Assembly: GCA_004376385.1 (NCBI GenBank)
Contig: SOJY01000236.1
Span: forward strand, 1 to 9,098
DNA: 9,098 bases
Source: Candidatus Bathyarchaeum sp.
GTDB taxonomy: Archaea; Thermoproteota; Bathyarchaeia; Bathyarchaeales; Bathyarchaeaceae
Direction: 5' to 3'
The translations under genes were made by a program, and so were the position numbers. The notes under the pieces are model-generated. The model was not told the DNA's origin and searched no databases. It saw only the letters and a list, made by a program, of their open reading frames with translations. Below, piece after piece: positions 6,157-9,098 of this stretch; the stretch's first letter is position 1; each line of letters begins with the position of its first letter.

Positions 6157-9098
6157 ATGTCAATGGAACCTACAATTCACAAAATTATAGACGAACTTCA
6201 CTTCGGACTTTTCTCCCCACAAAACATCCGCAGACAGTCCGTTGCGGAAATACAGACCGCCGACACCTACGACGAGGACGGAACTCCAATAACCTCTGGA
6301 CTCATGGACGGCAGGTTAGGAACTCTTGAGCCCAGACAAAGATGCAAAACGTGCGGAAACACCGCCATCAGATGCCCAGGACATTTTGGTCACATAGAGC
6401 TGACAGTTCCAATAATTCATATCGAATTCGCGAAGATAATTCACAACATTCTTCAAGCTACGTGCAGAAACTGTGGGCGTATTCTGCTTCCTGAAAGCCA
6501 TGTTGAAAAGATTAATGCTTTGATTAAGCAGAATATGGACCTGATTGGGGAAGTTCCAAACAACGTTTACAAAAAAATATTGAAGGACGCAAGGAAAAAG
6601 GATTGTCCTTATTGTGGGGCTCAGCAATCAAAAATAGAATTTGCGAAACCCACAACTTTTTACGAGATTCTTGAGGAAGGAGCACAGAGATTAACACAGA
6701 GCATGGTTCGAGAACGACTTGAGAGAATACCAGACGAAGACCTTGAGTTGTTTGGTTTTACTCCAGCAACTGCTCGACCAGAATGGATGGTTCTGCAGGT
6801 TCTTCCTGTCCCTCCAGTTTATGTGCGTCCTTCAATAACATTAGAGTCAGGCATCCGATCAGAAGACGACTTAACTCACAAACTCGTGGACATCATTCGA
6901 ATCAATCATCGCCTTAGAGAAAACATGGAGGCAGGCGCTCCGACACTCATCATCCAAGACCTGTCTGAACTGCTTCAGTATCACATTACAACCTATTTCA
7001 ACAACGAGGCTTCAGGAATTCCCCCTGCCCGACACCGTTCGGGAAGAGCGCTCAAAACAATATCTCAGCGTCTCAAGGGAAAAGAGGGACGATTCCGAAG
7101 TAACCTTTCTGGAAAACGTGTAGACTTTTCGGCGCGTACCGTGATTTCGCCCGACCCCAACCTCGACCTCAATGAGGTCGGTGTTCCTCAAGCCCTAGCC
7201 ATGAGGCTTTCAATGCCCGAGAAGGTTACGGTTTGGAACATCGAAGAGATGCGGAAACTGATCATCAATGGTCCTGAAAAATTCCCCGGCGCCCTCTACG
7301 TTGTTAGACCTGACGGAAAAAGGGTCAGACTAGAGTTTGTTGTTGAACGAGACAAAGTTGCCGAATCTTTGGAAACTGGTTTCATTGTAGAACGTCACCT
7401 CATGGACGGCGACATCGCCATCTTCAACAGGCAGCCCTCCCTTCACAGGATGTCAATTATGGCTCATTACGTTCGAGCTTTGCCTCATAAGACGTTCCGG
7501 TTGCATCTGTGTGTTTGTCCACCCTATAACGCCGACTTCGACGGGGACGAAATGAATCTTCACGTGCCACAAGGCGAAGAGGCTCAGACTGAAGCTCGGC
7601 TTCTGATGCAGGTCCAAGACCAGATTCTCTCGCCGAGATTTGGGGGACCTATCATAGGCGCTATCCGAGATTACATAACAGCATCTTATATGTTAACCAA
7701 AAAATCCAATGTTCTAACCAAGGAAGAAGTCTGTAGGTTGCTTGTAGCGTCCGGTTTTGAGGGACATTTACCTGAACCCGCTATCAAAGAGCCCAAGCCC
7801 CTTTGGACTGGAAAACAGATATTTAGCATCTTCCTTCCGAAGGATCTGAACTACGTTTTGAAATCAACTATTTGCCATAATTGCACAACCTGTCTAGGCG
7901 AAAACTGTCCTAACGACGCTTATGTAGTTGTTAAAAACGGGGTTCTAAAATGTGGTATCATTGACAGACGATCCATCGGAGCCGAACAATCGGACAGCAT
8001 ACTTCATCGGATAATAAAGGATTATGGCTCACAGGCTGGACGGAAGTTTCTAAACGACATCTGCCAACTTCTAAAAGTCTTCATAAGTCTGCGAGGTTTC
8101 ACTTTCTCCTATGACGAACTTGAACTGTCTGATGCTGCTCGAAAGAAAATTAAACGAAATATGGGCATAATCGAAAAACGTATAGAAAAACTGATTGTGG
8201 ACTATCGTGATGGTACACTACCGCGTCTTCCTGGTCAGACTCTTAATGGATCCTTCGAAATTTACGTAATGAACGAACTCGCGGAAGCCAGAGACAAAGC
8301 TGGAAACGTTGCAGACGAGGACTTTGAGATTGAGAATGCCGGAATAATTATGACAAGAACCGGAGCCCGTGGATCAAGCCTCAACATCGGTCAGATGGCC
8401 GCTTCTGTAGGTCAGCAGGCTGTAAGAGGAAAACGGATAATGCGTGGTTACGTTAACCGAGCCCTGTCCCACTTCAAAGAGGGAGACCCCACGCCTAAGG
8501 CTCGAGGTTTCGTGTATGCGTCGTATACTACTGGATTAGACCCAATCGAGTATTTCTTCCACGCCATGGGTGGAAGAGAAGGTCTGGTAGACACGGCTGT
8601 TAGGACCCAGCAGAGTGGTTACATGCAGAGGCGTCTCATTAATGCCCTTGAACAGCTTCGAGTTGAGTATGACGGAACTGTGCGCAATTCTAGTGGCGAC
8701 ATCATCCAACTTACGTATGGAGAGGACGGGATCGACCCGGCTAAGAGTGATCACGGGAAAGCAGTTAACGTCAACCGTCTGATTGATCAGGTAAAAATTA
8801 TGGTGGAGAAGGGAAAACCTGCTCCCAAAGAGTACATACTGGAACGCCTTACCGAAGTCGAAGATCAGTTGACTCCGATGCTTGTAAAAGAGTTAAAGTC
8901 TGAGTTGACGAAGGCAGAATTGAGTAGTGAAGGCGTAGACAGAGTCATCAGTTTAACCTTAGAGAACTATAAGAAAGCCCTTGTTGAGCCTGGAGAAGCT
9001 GTGGGAATTGTGGCTGCCCAATCTATTGGGGAACCTGGAACCCAGATGACTCTTCGAACCTTCCACTACGCTGGAGTCAGAGAACAGAACGTAACTCT
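6157..9098 (+). CDS. rpoA: DNA-directed RNA polymerase largest subunit, A' continuing into A'' (partial)
   Basis: The frame is open for 980 codons to the window edge. It encodes the largest catalytic subunit (Rpb1/beta' homologue). Visible blocks are: clamp zinc site C63, C66, C73, H76; second site C103, C106, C150, C153; RSNLSGKRVDFSARTVISPD before residue 340; and NADFDGDEMN (458-467), whose D460, D462 and D464 hold the catalytic magnesium. There is also a cysteine cluster C573, C576, C579, C584 and the bridge-helix block FFHAMGGREGL (800-810). After about residue 870, where A' proteins normally end, the frame continues through a linker into A'' sequence: PGEAVGIVAAQSIGEPGTQM (945-964) and the trigger-loop block TLRTFHYAGV (965-974). 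The subunit is therefore fused, as reported for Thaumarchaeota. No intein interrupts the magnesium site. The ATG at 6157 has GGAG (6143-6146) inside rpoB and follows its stop by one base, so coupling is likely. Confidence 0.97.
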   Translation, partial: MSMEPTIHKIIDELHFGLFSPQNIRRQSVAEIQTADTYDEDGTPITSGLMDGRLGTLEPRQRCKTCGNTAIRCPGHFGHIELTVPIIHIEFAKIIHNILQATCRNCGRILLPESHVEKINALIKQNMDLIGEVPNNVYKKILKDARKKDCPYCGAQQSKIEFAKPTTFYEILEEGAQRLTQSMVRERLERIPDEDLELFGFTPATARPEWMVLQVLPVPPVYVRPSITLESGIRSEDDLTHKLVDIIRINHRLRENMEAGAPTLIIQDLSELLQYHITTYFNNEASGIPPARHRSGRALKTISQRLKGKEGRFRSNLSGKRVDFSARTVISPDPNLDLNEVGVPQALAMRLSMPEKVTVWNIEEMRKLIINGPEKFPGALYVVRPDGKRVRLEFVVERDKVAESLETGFIVERHLMDGDIAIFNRQPSLHRMSIMAHYVRALPHKTFRLHLCVCPPYNADFDGDEMNLHVPQGEEAQTEARLLMQVQDQILSPRFGGPIIGAIRDYITASYMLTKKSNVLTKEEVCRLLVASGFEGHLPEPAIKEPKPLWTGKQIFSIFLPKDLNYVLKSTICHNCTTCLGENCPNDAYVVVKNGVLKCGIIDRRSIGAEQSDSILHRIIKDYGSQAGRKFLNDICQLLKVFISLRGFTFSYDELELSDAARKKIKRNMGIIEKRIEKLIVDYRDGTLPRLPGQTLNGSFEIYVMNELAEARDKAGNVADEDFEIENAGIIMTRTGARGSSLNIGQMAASVGQQAVRGKRIMRGYVNRALSHFKEGDPTPKARGFVYASYTTGLDPIEYFFHAMGGREGLVDTAVRTQQSGYMQRRLINALEQLRVEYDGTVRNSSGDIIQLTYGEDGIDPAKSDHGKAVNVNRLIDQVKIMVEKGKPAPKEYILERLTEVEDQLTPMLVKELKSELTKAELSSEGVDRVISLTLENYKKALVEPGEAVGIVAAQSIGEPGTQMTLRTFHYAGVREQNVT

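Overview
The window is archaeal and most likely from a TACK-group lineage (Thaumarchaeota, Aigarchaeota or Bathyarchaeota-like; the sequence alone does not settle which). Three signs point there. The large RNA polymerase subunit genes are of the archaeal/eukaryotic type. RpoB is one unsplit polypeptide, unlike the split B''/B' of many methanogens and halophiles. The reading frame of the largest subunit runs from A' into A'' sequence with no stop, so RpoA appears fused. Promoters are TATA-like (TTTAAATA, TTTATTAA) and ribosome binding sites are GGTGA or GGAG types.

Layout. At the left edge, on the minus strand, is the N-terminal part of a multi-pass membrane protein of unknown family (527 down to the edge). 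A 167-bp gap follows. Next, on the minus strand, is an archaeal CobT-type nicotinate-nucleotide phosphoribosyltransferase (695-1786). It diverges from a plus-strand PgpA/YutG-fold phosphatase (1908-2408) that is best read as CobZ, the archaeal alpha-ribazole-5'-phosphate phosphatase. The two genes share a 121-bp intergenic region with one palindromic TTTAAA core that could serve as TATA box in both directions. A 384-bp non-coding stretch (2409-2792) separates cobZ from the polymerase operon. It holds an inverted repeat, a candidate rpoB promoter and a GC-rich hairpin cluster in the predicted rpoB leader. No rpoH gene is visible there, although rpoH precedes rpoB in many archaea. Then come rpoB (2793-6155) and, one base later, rpoA (6157 to the right edge, still open).

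Function. cobT and cobZ form a two-step module for the nucleotide loop of cobamides: CobT attaches the lower-ligand base to ribose phosphate and CobZ removes the 5'-phosphate. rpoB and rpoA encode the two halves of the RNA polymerase active centre and look co-transcribed and translationally coupled. I find no mobile element, CRISPR array, tRNA or rRNA. No new multi-gene system is evident. The points most worth following are the fused RpoA, the structured rpoB leader, the shared cobT/cobZ promoter, and an isolated near-perfect Shine-Dalgarno sequence at 631-639.
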